From Pollenia angustigena (Eukaryota > Arthropoda > Insecta > Diptera > Polleniidae), in NCBI GenBank assembly GCA_930367215.1, contig OV884056.1, positions 319,454,709 to 319,518,708 on the forward strand: a DNA stretch of 64,000 bases, read 5' to 3'. Below are positions 53,549 to 63,800 of this stretch, piece by piece. Both the position numbers and the translations under genes were made by a program. The notes under the pieces were generated by a model. That model saw nothing but the letters and a program-made list of their open reading frames with translations, searched no databases and was not told where the DNA came from. The stretch's first letter is position 1; every line of letters starts with the position of its first letter.

Positions 53549-55472
53549 ACAAAATGGGAATTGCATTAAACGCCCTTTACCCGTTTATATTGACTGAGAA
53601 CCCTAAAAATATGGATAGTAAAATCATATAGAAAAAAAAAGAAACGAGGACAAATTATTTTATTACAAAAACATTTTTTAATAATAAATCAAGTGTATTA
53701 AAAAAAGAAGAATTAACAGCTTCAATAAAAAATTAAACATGAATAGCAAATAAAAGCAACTTAATTTTTAAAGACAAATTTAAAAAAACCCTGACTTAAA
53801 ATTTGCTTCAGATGTAGATCATCTGTTGGCAAATGAGCCAATTTCACTAGATTTTTTTATAGACGTCATTAGGTCTACTATTTGAAAGAATGTAGCACCC
53901 TCTAGGCAAATTTTAGGTATTTTAACATACTGCGAGAAAACAAAATTTGACAAATACGAAAGTGTACGAGTCAACAAAAAGTTAGTTCCGCTTAAAAGAA
54001 AAGAAGAAAAAAAAACACAAGCAATATAAATCAAAGGGCCGTCCTGTTTGCAGGCGTCATAACTTTTCCCAGGCAGCACAAAATTACAAATAATTAGTTT
54101 TATAAATTTTTCAAGTACAATTTCTAGAAACAGTTAAACATATTCGTAACGCCTCTTTTTTCGACAACAATTTAAAATAAAATTTTAATTTTTATTTATT
54201 GGTGGTAAAATTATATTTGTGAATGCATGTACCAAAAAAAAAAAAGAAAACAATATTCAACTGGACGCCTGAATACGTGTAACAAGAAGGTTCCCATTGC
54301 CTTAACCTTTTGTTAATTAAATTGACAATTTCTGATTTCCCAAGAAATCGAATACATCAAGGGTTCGTTTTCTATTTTTCTTTTATTTAATCTATTTAAT
54401 TAAATGTTACAGTAGTTGAAAATAAATAAATGGTATAATTAAATCTAATATAAAATTATATTTTCAATTTTACACAGATTTAGAGAAATTTCTCAATACT
54501 GAGTGTGAGAAGCAACTTTTAATTGGAATATTGCAGCAGTTTGTTTTGCTTTAGACTCTGCTGGTTTTAATTATGGAACCTGCATAAAAATTCCAAGAAA
54601 CCAAAGACGTTTGTCGAGGAAAGGTAGGAATTTTCAAAAACTCCCTCTCTTGCAAGAACGAAGCGAAGTGTTAGATAAACAATCTGCTTAAAGGAACACA
54701 ACACGTTAAAATACGATGGTGACGTCGTTTATTATGATGGTGTTGTAAATGCAATAAGAAGGCCCAGCATATAAAAATTTCACACTTTATTTTTAATGCA
54801 CTGCGATTTTCTTTTTAAGTTTGCGACTAAATAAGAATAAAAACGCATTAAGAGAACTTAAGGGACTAGAATAAGAAAGTTTATACTAAAACCGCAATCG
54901 TTTTCTTAGTTTTCTTGCAAACATATTTAAAGTTTTTTTTTGTTTTTTTAGACAAAGATTTGTAAAATTTTTCAAATGCCTTTAGGAAAAGTGAGAAATA
55001 AAAAAAAACTGTTCCCCTTTCTTACGGTACTAAAAATTAAATCGATGTGGCCACAGCAGTGCATAACGCACAGAAGTTTTTAACATGTTATGATTACCGC
55101 CATCACGATTTATCTATTCTATGGGAGCCCTCCTAAGGGTGGGGATAAGGGGCAAGTTTCTTTGAGAAAATGTTCAAGACAAAAAACCAACGGAGATCTT
55201 TTATAAATTACAAAAAATTCAAAATCGACTTTTGGAAAAATTATTATGCACCCCATAAAAATGCATGTTTCTTGAAAATTTTACACTCCAACAATTAGAA
55301 ATAACGTTCTAATCAACAAAATTCTAAAAGGCCTTATAGTAAGGATGGGCAAATTGAAAAAATATATCGATATATATGGAATCGATATTTTTTAAGAGTA
55401 TCGATATGTATTATTTCAAAAATATCGATGTATTGATATATCGAACGTATTACCAAATTAAACAATTTTATA
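53549..55472. other. AT-rich unassigned stretch with a TATCGATA cluster
   Basis: No gene. From 55365 to 55445, ATCGATA-like words recur several times (see also 58445-58560). The start GGATGGGCAAATTG at 55346 resembles hAT-type ends, but no matching right end was found. Confidence 0.35.
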
Positions 55473-56882
55473 TACAGTAATTTTGACTTTGCACGATTTT
55501 TTGTGCAGGTAAATCAAAAACGCAGTTATCTTAAATGCATTTACCTGCGTTAATGTGCAGGTACACAATTGTGGTTACCTGCACAAAAGTGCAGCTAAAG
55601 TAAAAAGTTTGATTTAAAAGTAGAATAAAAAATTTTTTTTATTAATATATAAATTTATATTTTATTTCAACCCAGCTAGCATTTTCAATTGTCTAGGAGT
55701 CTACTGGGAATCTCACAAAGAGTGTTTTTGATCGTCGACGAGCTCATTTTTTAATTGTAGACAATTCTTCGCACGGGAGAAACTGTAACACGTGCTGAGT
55801 CCTATGAGAGATTCTTCCATAACGCAGCGAAAAACGCTTATATTAATCGTAAAGGGAATCGTTTATGATGTATGTAGAGATTATCTAACGAGTCTTTCAA
55901 AAAGCATGCCAAGAGTCGTATGAGACTCATGTAGATATTATTTTACAACTCGTGAAATGCTCAGCCGTATGACTGAGCTACATAAATCAGGGCATCAAGT
56001 GTATTGTTCATGCCAAAACTTATAATTTTCATACAATTTCTATTAAACAAACTTGAAGGTCGCGAAATCAACACCATCCCGTGGGAAAATCCTTTTTTAC
56101 AGATCCTTAGGCCGGTTTGTTTTATTAAAATTGAATTGGCAATAGCATTTTCATACTTCAAAAACGGTCTTATTTAGGTAGCTCAGTTATTGTTGTACGA
56201 CTCTTATAGAGAGTCCCAAAAGGTTCATTCCAAGATTTACAGACGAGCGTGTCAAAAAATAAATTCAAAACAGATTTAGATTTTTTTGTTTGTCGTCAGA
56301 TAATCATCAGAAGATTCTTTTAGAAGCTGTGTATTAAACATAATCGTCTAACAAACATTTTATACATGCAATTATGTTTATTTAATATAAAAGAAACATT
56401 AACAAAAACAATGAGAATTCACAAAGAACATAAAAATGTATGGAAAAAAACAAAATAATTGCGATTTATATTTTTATAAACAGCTTAAATTGGATATTTA
56501 TACGAAAAAGTGGCCACCAAGTATTTTTATTTGTGCAGCTAACTTTGATGTTTTGTATGAAAATATTTTTAAGCTGCCCAAAAATATGAAAAAATGTGCA
56601 GGTATACAAAATGCAATTAAAAAAGAATTTTGAACAATAATTCCAGAAAATATGTATTTTGGGCAGTTAAGTCAAAGTGCAGCTAACTTTGATTTTTTGT
56701 ATGAAAATAGTTTTAAAATGCCAAAAATTTTGTGCATTTATCTAAATGTGCAGGTATAGAAAGTGCACTTAAAAAAGTAATTTGTATGGAATTATAAAGA
56801 ATAATTCCAAAAATTTATCAATTTTGTGCAGTTAAGTCAAAAGTGCAGGTAAACAAAAGGCAGTTAAGTCAAAACTACTGTA
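55473..56882. mobile_element. TA-flanked TIR element, CAGTARTTTTGACTT ends
   Basis: Body 55475-56880 (1,406 bp). Ends CAGTAATTTTGACTT and (reverse complement) CAGTAGTTTTGACTT lie between TA dinucleotides, which suits Tc1/mariner or pogo/Tigger types. Subterminal GTGCAGGTA and GTGCAGTTAAGTCAAA words recur in both halves. It holds the nested CCCAGC element at 55671. Low-complexity frames (56436-56633) are not genes. Confidence 0.7.
55671..56390 (+). mobile_element. CCCAGCTAGC element, most complete copy in the window
   Basis: Starts CCCAGCTAGCATTTTCAATT. Interior words are shared with 19135-20560 (GATCGTCGACGAGC, TCGCACGGGAGAAAC, TTATTTAGGTAGCTCAGT), and the right end ATAATCGTCTAACAAAC is shared with 45055-45140. 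No coding potential is common to the copies. It is nested in the TA-flanked element 55475-56880. The right terminal repeat has decayed. Confidence 0.65.
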
Positions 56883-58126
56883 TATTAGGGTGACCGTTAT
56901 TTTTTTTTCGTATTTTCACTTGGCAAACCCCTTAAAATGATTCGAAATTAGAAAAAAAATATATATATTTTAAATTTTAGATCGTTTGCATAGTTATTAG
57001 TCGTGCCTTAAGCCCACAAAGTTTGCTAAAATGCTGTTTTTCTCACTATGGGTCGCTTTAAATTGTTGATAACTTTCGTAATATTTATTTTAGAGAAAAC
57101 CCTTATTTACAAATATTGTAGGGCTATATCTTATGAACAATGTTGCTCTGTATTAGTTTTCTTTAACATGAATATTTAATCCAAATTAAAAAATAACACC
57201 GACATTTTCACATATCTTTGCATTCTTTGCCTGGTGATTACACTACTTGGCAAATTTTCAATATTATATGGATCATTTCTTTTTTTCTTTCTTTAGTCCT
57301 ATTTTCATCCATACATGATCTAGAAACTAAGTCCGCTATCATATTAGAGTTACTAAAAAATTGCATTTATATATATTTCAGAGCACGGTGTAAAATGCAT
57401 CTAATTTGCAAAAATCTATATTATTTACATGCAAAGATGATGTACTTGGCAAAAGAAAAAGTTTGATACCCATATTGCCCTATTTAAAACGAAGGGTTAC
57501 CACCCCATTGCATTTTTGTCAAAACGCGAACTAGCACGAATTTCAAAAAAAGCTGAGACACGTTGTTAATTAAATCGACTAAAGATTAAAATATGTTAAT
57601 TTGGCATTTTTATTACAAACAACTCCGAACAAAAAAATTCAAAAACCGTTTTTTTACAGAAAGTCCCTAAAAAAAGGACATGGATGATCGACCTTGGACA
57701 AATTGTATATACAGTTGGACGCGCTTAAAAACCTTTCTTATGATACCCAATTGGTATATGTTGGTAAGGAAACAGATAATCAAATTAACAAAACATGCAA
57801 AAATATACCCTTTTTCAAACTGGTCCAGCTCACGAGAGGTCAAAGCTGGAGTCGAAATATTTAAAATGTCATCTTAAAAAAGTCCAAGGTTCATTTTTAG
57901 GAGGGTACATCGAGCACGAATTTTGCTTCCATACAACTTGAGTCGCTCTAATATACATATATGCACAAATCTTATTATTATTCCAACTATACAAAGGCAC
58001 ATACATATATAGTTCCAAAACCGCATAAAATAAATCTTTTCAAGTTCGTTTGACTTAACTGTTTTAATTAGAAATCTGCAAGGTAAAAAGCCCGCTTCTT
58101 TCTTAATTCTTCTTCGAATACATGCA
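56883..58126. other. Unassigned stretch
   Basis: No gene or recognised repeat. Frames at 57218-57466 and 57680-57877 show no motif. Confidence 0.4.
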
Positions 58127-58327
58127 GTCTACAACTGACATGAAGTGCTTAACATACAGTCTAAAACTGACATGAAATACTTAACATTGACACTATAATG
58201 ATGTTAGTGTTAAGTAAAGACTCATCATGTTAGAGGTTTTCTCATGTTATAACACGGTTGTTAATGCAAATGTTTTAACAACGCTTTTATAACCATGTTA
58301 TAACAGCAAATCATGTCAGTTGTAGAC
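58127..58327. mobile_element. Small MITE with GTCTACAACTGACATGA ends
   Basis: GTCTACAACTGACATGA at 58127-58143 pairs with its reverse complement at 58311-58327. Inside, ACTGACATGA is repeated at 58155, and AACATGTTATAAC-like words recur. 201 bp in total; the TSD is not visible. Confidence 0.65.
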
Positions 58328-58444
58328 GGGGAGCTATAGATCTTCATATAAGTTTAAAAAAACATATGATGCTTGCAGTGATGCCAATTTTTAAATACAT
58401 ATTGTTTGAAAAACGGCTAAAATTTTGAGTTTTTAATGAAAACT

Positions 58445-58565
58445 GACTTTAAAAAATATCGAATTCGATAGTCGTATTTCAATATCGATACATCGGTATG
58501 TTAAATATCGGCGATATATATCGATTATTTTATTTAAAAATATCGATATTTTATATATTATATTT
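58445..58565. repeat. TATCGATA-rich cluster
   Basis: ATATCGA, ATCGATA and near variants occur at least six times in 120 bp. A similar cluster lies at 55365-55445. They could be the two subterminal regions of one large, heavily invaded element, but termini were not identified. Confidence 0.4.
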
Positions 58566-58692
58566 TAATAAGAGATTATCTGTTGTTTTAAAAAAAAAAA
58601 AAAATTTTGAAAAAGTTTAGATTACATATTTTTCAATGTAGAGTTTTTACTTCTCCTGCAAAATTTGTTCAATGTAATTTAGGACTTTTTTG

Positions 58693-59370
58693 AATTTCAG
58701 TGTATTTATCGAATATGGAAAATTGGGAATTTAGCACGTCATACGAAAATCGTAATAATAGAATTCATTGCCACATTTCTGGTGCTGACACTCAAATAAT
58801 CGGAAGATGTATAATGAATTGCAATGAGATAGGAACATCTTGTAAAGATGTTGATTTTTAGCTCCGGCACTTCATCAAAAAGGCTGTAAGAATGTATAAA
58901 GGATATCGTCGGCTAAGAGAGTAAACCTGCTAACTCTCTTTTATCAAATTTTACAGGAGAGACAAAAAACTTTTTATTTTTCCTATTTGCTGCTTGAGAG
59001 GAAAACCAAAAATATTGTTGATTTGACAAACTTCAGGACTCAAATTGAAGAAAAACCATTTGCTGATCGACGAGGTATATCTTTCTCTACCATACGGCAT
59101 TAAAATCTCAATTTACTTAAAAAGTGGATTAAGCAGGTTTACACTCTAAACCGACGATATCCTTTATACATTCTAACAGCCTTTTTGATGAAGTGCCGGA
59201 GCTAAAAATCAACATCTTTACAAGATGTTCCTATCTCATTGCAATTCATTATACATCTTCCGATTATTTGAGTGTCAGCACCAGAAATGTGGCAATGAAT
59301 TCTATTATTACGATTTTCGTATGACGTGCTAAATTCCCAATTTTCCATATTCGATAAATACACTGAAATT
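58693..59370. repeat. Long near-perfect inverted repeat, 239-bp arms, 200-bp spacer
   Basis: Left arm 58693-58931 and right arm 59132-59370 are reverse complements with only a handful of changes. Outer edge AATTTCAGTGTATTTATCGA, inner edge AAACCTGCT. A 48-codon frame in the left arm (58715-58861, starting MENWEFSTSYENRNN) is mirrored on the minus strand in the right arm; its product is not recognised. The spacer is not repeated. A shorter direct copy of the outer 75 bp follows at 59478-59552. Transcription would give a stem of about 235 bp. Confidence 0.85.
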
Positions 59371-59473
59371 TATTGTTAAATAATTTTGGCTTTTCTAAAA
59401 TCTTTGGAAAAGGTTTACTGATGAGCTGGCCTAAGCAACCAGTGAAATGCGCATAGAAGCTAGCTTTACCTCA

Positions 59474-59553
59474 ACAATAAATTTCAGTGCATTTATCGAA
59501 TATGGAAAATTGGGAATTTAGCACGTCATACGGAAATCGTATTAATAATGAAC
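59474..59553 (+). repeat. Partial direct copy of the hairpin arm's outer edge
   Basis: ATAAATTTCAGTGCATTTAT continues through AATATGGAAAATTGGGAATT and CACGTCATACGGAAATCGTA, matching 58693-58765 with few changes. It lies about 100 bp beyond the right arm and in the orientation of the left arm. Confidence 0.75.
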
Positions 59554-60090
59554 TTTGTATTCCCGAAAGTAACTTTGATAATTCTATTATTATTTTGGCA
59601 TCACTGACAAAATGGCATTTATTTTGAAAGCAGCGTTACCATTTGTCAAGCTTTTCCTCTTTTGCAAGATTTTTTTTTGTTAATTTTTGTTTATATTTTT
59701 AACAATTATAAATAAATTTTAGTAATTTCTATTTAAATGTTGGCACTTTTGTAGAAAAAAAGTAAAAAAAAAAAGTTTTTTTCCAGAAATGGTGACATTT
59801 TTGATTGATAATATTTGTTCAGCCTTATTAGGGTTCTCGTTGTCGGTAATAAAATTTTGTAGTAGATCAAAGAACACAGGTTGTGTGTTACTCTGAATCT
59901 GAATCGTCCTACGGTTCGTCCTTTAAAGCGGCCCTTACACTTACACTTGCAATATAATTGTTTAATTTTTAGTATTGTACAATTATATAGCCAATGTGTA
60001 CATATGGGCATTTCCATGTCATCGTACGTGACATATTTACGCCTTCTGACAGATAGAGATTTTGCAAAAATAGAAGTAACTGGAAAAATT
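59554..60090. other. Unassigned; probable left part of the CGTACGTGACA element
   Basis: Overlapping opposite-strand frames (59733-60098 minus, 59881-60291 plus) share this stretch, and the plus frame runs into the hAT element, so neither is a gene. One CGTACGTGACAT motif at 60023 links it with 63000-64000. Confidence 0.4.
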
Positions 60091-60663
60091 GTTATCATCA
60101 GGGAAACCAGAAATATGCAATTGCATGTTTATCCTTGTGCGACTAATGAAGGCAGAAACAATATATTTATCCGTTTTAGAGCTTTTTATGAATTTTGGCA
60201 TCGATTTGTTAGTGCATATTTTTGCATATTTTACCATTTGCAGCATATTTTAGTTAAAAGAGCCTTTTTGCAGCATTTTTTAGGTTTATAGCGCATATTT
60301 TGCATTTTTAATCCGGGCTGGCTGCCCACTGGGTAACCCAGAAAAACCCACCCGGGTTTTAATGGGTATTTTGTTTAAAAAACGCAATGGGTTTTTTTTT
60401 TTGTTATATTCATTTAAGCAAAGATCATTTTAACGTTTTATTTACAGAAAAGTTAAAGAAAATAATTATAAAATTCATACAATGTATTTTTATTCTGATG
60501 TGCGTGTATGTACATTTAACGTTAGTGGGCTTTTCTCTATTTATTAATTTAAACATAGAAAGTATACTTCATACATACATATTTTTGGAAAAGGCGTAAT
60601 TTGAAGTAAAAAAATTTTATTTTATATATAAAAAACCACGTTCATTAAGTCATTTTAAATCAG

Positions 60664-61230
60664 TTACCACTCGGGCGGCTCAGATTTTAAGTGCCGATAA
60701 ATTTTTTCTAGAGCCAATGCGTTTTCTAATCCAAGAGAATTTCTAAGGTTATTCCATATAAAACCATAAGATGAAAAAATCCTTTCGATTGATGCTGAAC
60801 TAGCAGGGCAATTCATTAGTGAAGTGAAAAAATCGCAAAAGTTTGCTGGTAAACATTTTTCATTTTTGGCTTTTAATATTTTCCACCATTGTTTTTCATT
60901 TAATTTTGCAAGCACTTCTTCCTTAAATAAAGATTGTGTAAAATATTCTGCATCTTTAATTTTAAATGCTAAACATGGTGCAAGAAATAAGGGGTGCTTT
61001 TGACTTATCCATTCTTATGCTATCTTTTCTTTTTCCTGACTTATTAGTTTGCCCATATATTTGGGATGCATCATATTCGCCAAATAATGAGCTGGAGTAA
61101 GTACGCTTTTCATTCGCTTTTCAACAAATTCCCGTTTTGACAATATATTGTTTTTACATATAACAACTTTATGGGTGTTTGTAGAACGTTGTCTGCCACC
61201 TTGTTTGCCGTTATATAAATTCGCCTTGGA
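60664..61230 (-). pseudogene. hAT transposase pseudogene, C-terminal part with dimerisation domain
   Basis: The minus-strand reading runs from about 61230: KQGGRQRSTNTHKVVICKNN, then SKREFVEKRMKSVLTPAHYL and ANMMHPKYMGKLISQEKEKI. One in-frame stop (about 61017) follows, then EWISQKHPLFLAPCLAFKIK and KEEVLAKLNEKQWWKILKAK. It ends with CPASSASIERIFSSYG and LRNSLGLENALALEKIYRHL before a stop at 60664. The P.SSASIER.FS..G and LRN.LG...A.KL.... patterns are the hATC dimerisation domain. The upstream catalytic half is missing, cut off close to the nested MITE. Apart from the one stop, the frame is well kept, so decay is recent relative to the other pseudogenes here. Confidence 0.85.
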
Positions 61231-61278
61231 AGTTACTTTAAAGCAAAATGGTCAATGTTATATTATATAGGGATGCCG

Positions 61279-62098
61279 TACACACAGAAAAAAATCAATG
61301 TAAATTCGTTCAAAACAAGGTTGATTTTACATTTTTCAGTAGTGATTTTGCTTCATTGTTGTTTCAATTTAATTTAACATGATTTTACAATAACATGCGA
61401 ACAACATTGTTTTCTTTTAAAATAACTATAATTCATGTTAATTTAACATTGCAGAAAAGTTAGACCAAAATGTCATTTATATTGAAATAACAATCCGAAT
61501 CACGTTGAATGAAAGTTATTTCCAGTTGAAACAACGTGAATTTCATGTAGAATCAAATTGGTTGAAGTGTGATATAACAGTGTGAAGACAACATATGCTT
61601 TTATTCAAGAATAATTGAAGACGCTTACCCCTGTAAAACATGTTTCACTTATTTTGTATTCCCCTTTGTTAACAGAAGCATCAGCAGAATGGCCCGATAT
61701 GGTTTTCGTCATCATTCTACTTTGAAAACTTGATGTACTATTTAACTAAATAATTGTAATTAAAAGAATACGGGAATTGTCTTCTTTTAATAACATATTT
61801 TAAACATGAAAATAAAAAAATGTACATACTTAAGCATGTATGCATGTTATTTTAACAAGATAAACTATTAATTTTAATATAAAACAGGTTTTTATGGATT
61901 CAATATAGAAAAATGTTATTTTAACAGTGAATAATATTAAATAAACGGATTTAAGGTTATTTTAATATTTTTCATTTAAAAATTAATATGAAATAATGAT
62001 AAATTTAAATAAAAGACATACTTTTGCAGAAATTTACCATGATTCTGAATCAACATTTCGCCATGTTATTTTAACATTGGTATTTTATTCTGTGTGTA
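61279..62098. mobile_element. TA-flanked TIR element, CACACAGAAWAAAAT ends (816 bp)
   Basis: Body 61281-62096. Ends CACACAGAAAAAAATCAATG and (reverse complement) CACACAGAATAAAATACCAA, with TA on both sides. ATGTTATTTTAACA and close variants recur at 61846, 61911 and 62062, and ATGTTAATTTAACATT at 61437. The 61680-61790 part is homologous to the element at 45322-46035. Non-coding. Nested in the inner hAT element. Confidence 0.8.
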
Positions 62099-62996
62099 TC
62101 ATATATTACAGATTTTTTTTGTTAATCTATTCTAAAAAGGGCCGAGTGACAACATTGCTTAGACAAATTATAAGATCATTACACAAAAAACAATAAAACC
62201 CAATAAAACCCATGAAAAAACCCGCTGGGTTGGGTTTTTTCTAAAAACCCGGGTTTTTGCCAGCCCTGTTTTTAATGCATATTTTGATACATATTCAATT
62301 TTTTTAGATGCCAACAATAGCTTTCGCAGCAAATAAAAAAAATTTTTTTTTCGAAAATCTGTTACTTTAATTTCGACATCTACATTTAATTTTTACTCTT
62401 AAATTGTAAGACAAAGCAGGTTGTCATTAAGAATAAATAGCCTTGTGCGCAGAGTACAAGTTCCAATTTTGTAGAAATTTGATCAAATATGGACTAAGTC
62501 TATGCAAATGGTGAGAATCAGTCTATAATTTCACATCCAAATTAGATATGTGTGTCCGCAAGCTGTCCAATTAGGATGGTATTTAAATTAAATTCGTGCC
62601 AAAAATATTTTACTTCAAATTAAATTATTTTCGAATCGGTTCACATTTGCTCAAACCTCCCGTCCTTAACTAGCTTTAAATTCCTTTTAAATGTTAACAT
62701 TTGTTAACAATTTAGCGACCGTCCCTAAAATCCTTTTAAGACAAAAACCCATATGTATGTTAATATCTAGATAATATTCGGCGCAAACATCTCTTATATG
62801 AATTTTAACCTTTTTTTAGGTTTTTTTTTTAGATTTTGTTACTAAATTGTTCAATATTGTCTCTTCAAATGAGCAATTTTAATTTTTAGGGCATATTTTT
62901 AACATTTTTCAGGCCATATTTTCCAGTTTTTAATGCATATTTAATGCGCATAAAACGTGCTTTTTAGAGCATATTTCTGGTTTCCCTGGTTATCAT

Positions 62997-63296
62997 TATG
63001 TTAGAGTTCTATATATAAAAAAATTATCACATTCGGAACCTTGTTGTCCAAAATATCGAGCAACATAGGTGAATATCGTACGTGACATTAAATGAAAGTG
63101 ATTTGGGTTGAATGTAAAAATCTGCGAATTGTCAAACGAACTTTTTCTTTTTTTACATTTAACCACATCTTTTTCATTTAAAGTTAATACGTAATGGAAA
63201 AAAAAAATTTTTTTTTTTTGGGTGAACAAAATGACATAACGTTCGTAACAAACCGTACGTGACAGATTTTTCTCCTTTAGAATTTACAAGGTATAA
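62997..63296. repeat. Unidentified element with CGTACGTGACA motifs
   Basis: CGTACGTGACA occurs at 63077, 63254, 63807 and 63974, and at 60023 on the other side of the hAT nest. Before the hAT insertion the first two would have been about 155 bp apart. The stretch is otherwise AT-rich, with no gene. It probably belongs to a large element that continues past the window. Confidence 0.45.
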
Positions 63297-63800
63297 ACAA
63301 GTAAGAAAGTATAGTCAGTCAAACCCGACCATATGATATCCTACACCATCATATTTAAAAAAATAATTTTTGAGAGTGTACCCTATTTGGAACCAATGGC
63401 CAATCAAGCTCGTCGGAACAGAATTATTCTATGAGGTTATAGAATAACATCGATAAAAATTATTTGTACCAAATATTACTTAGATATCTTCATATATATG
63501 AGATTTGTTTGCCTCAAACCGATTTAAGGAAGGGGATTTATATGGGACCTATGGTTAATTTTGGACCTTCCAGCACAAGATTTTGCCATGACATATAAGG
63601 TATCGTAAAAGTTATTGTCGCCAAACCGGCATTTATAAGGAAGTTATGGCATTAAAAGCTATTTTCGGGAGTAGTATTTGTATGGGAGCTATGGTCCAAT
63701 ATGGGCCGATTCCAATATTTGCTAAAAAAAATTTTGGACCACATTTAACCTTAATACCAACATAATAAGATGATACATATAATTGCATATATAGTACTTA
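63297..63800 (+). repeat. Family A repeat, head and middle
   Basis: Starts AACAAGTAAGAAAGTATAGT then CAGTCAAACCCGACCATATG, matching 7636-7658 and 39320-39355 in reverse. The middle (GATTTATATGGGACCTATGG, GGAGTAGTATTTGTATGGGA) also resembles family B middle sequence. The tail is absent: CGTACGTGACA-containing sequence resumes at about 63800. Confidence 0.65.

Larger units (their letters stand above)
60305..62276 (-). mobile_element. Inner hAT element with perfect TSD TTTTTAAT and transposase remnant
   Basis: Body 60313-62268. The right end, reverse complement, reads CAGGGCTGGCAAAAACCCGG; the left end reads CCGGGCTGGCTGCCCACTGG, one base from the hAT-typical CAG start. TTTTTAAT lies on both sides. 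ACCCGGGTTTT and AACCCA words fill both subterminal zones. It carries the C-terminal part of a hAT transposase on the minus strand (60664-61230) and a TA-flanked MITE (61281-62096), which seems to have replaced or split the N-terminal coding part. Confidence 0.85.
60091..62996. mobile_element. Outer hAT-type element with perfect TSD GTTATCAT
   Basis: Body 60099-62988. Ends CAGGGAAACCAGAAATATGC and its exact reverse complement, 20 bp. GTTATCAT lies on both sides (60091-60098, 62989-62996). Its own sequence (60099-60312 and 62269-62988) is dense in GCATATTTT-type words on both sides, probable subterminal motifs. No transposase of its own is visible. The second hAT element sits inside it. Confidence 0.85.

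Noticed and set aside
59881..60291. 136-codon open frame, the longest in the window
   Set aside because: It crosses the boundary of the outer hAT element at 60099, so its second half is transposon-derived non-coding sequence. No domain is recognisable.
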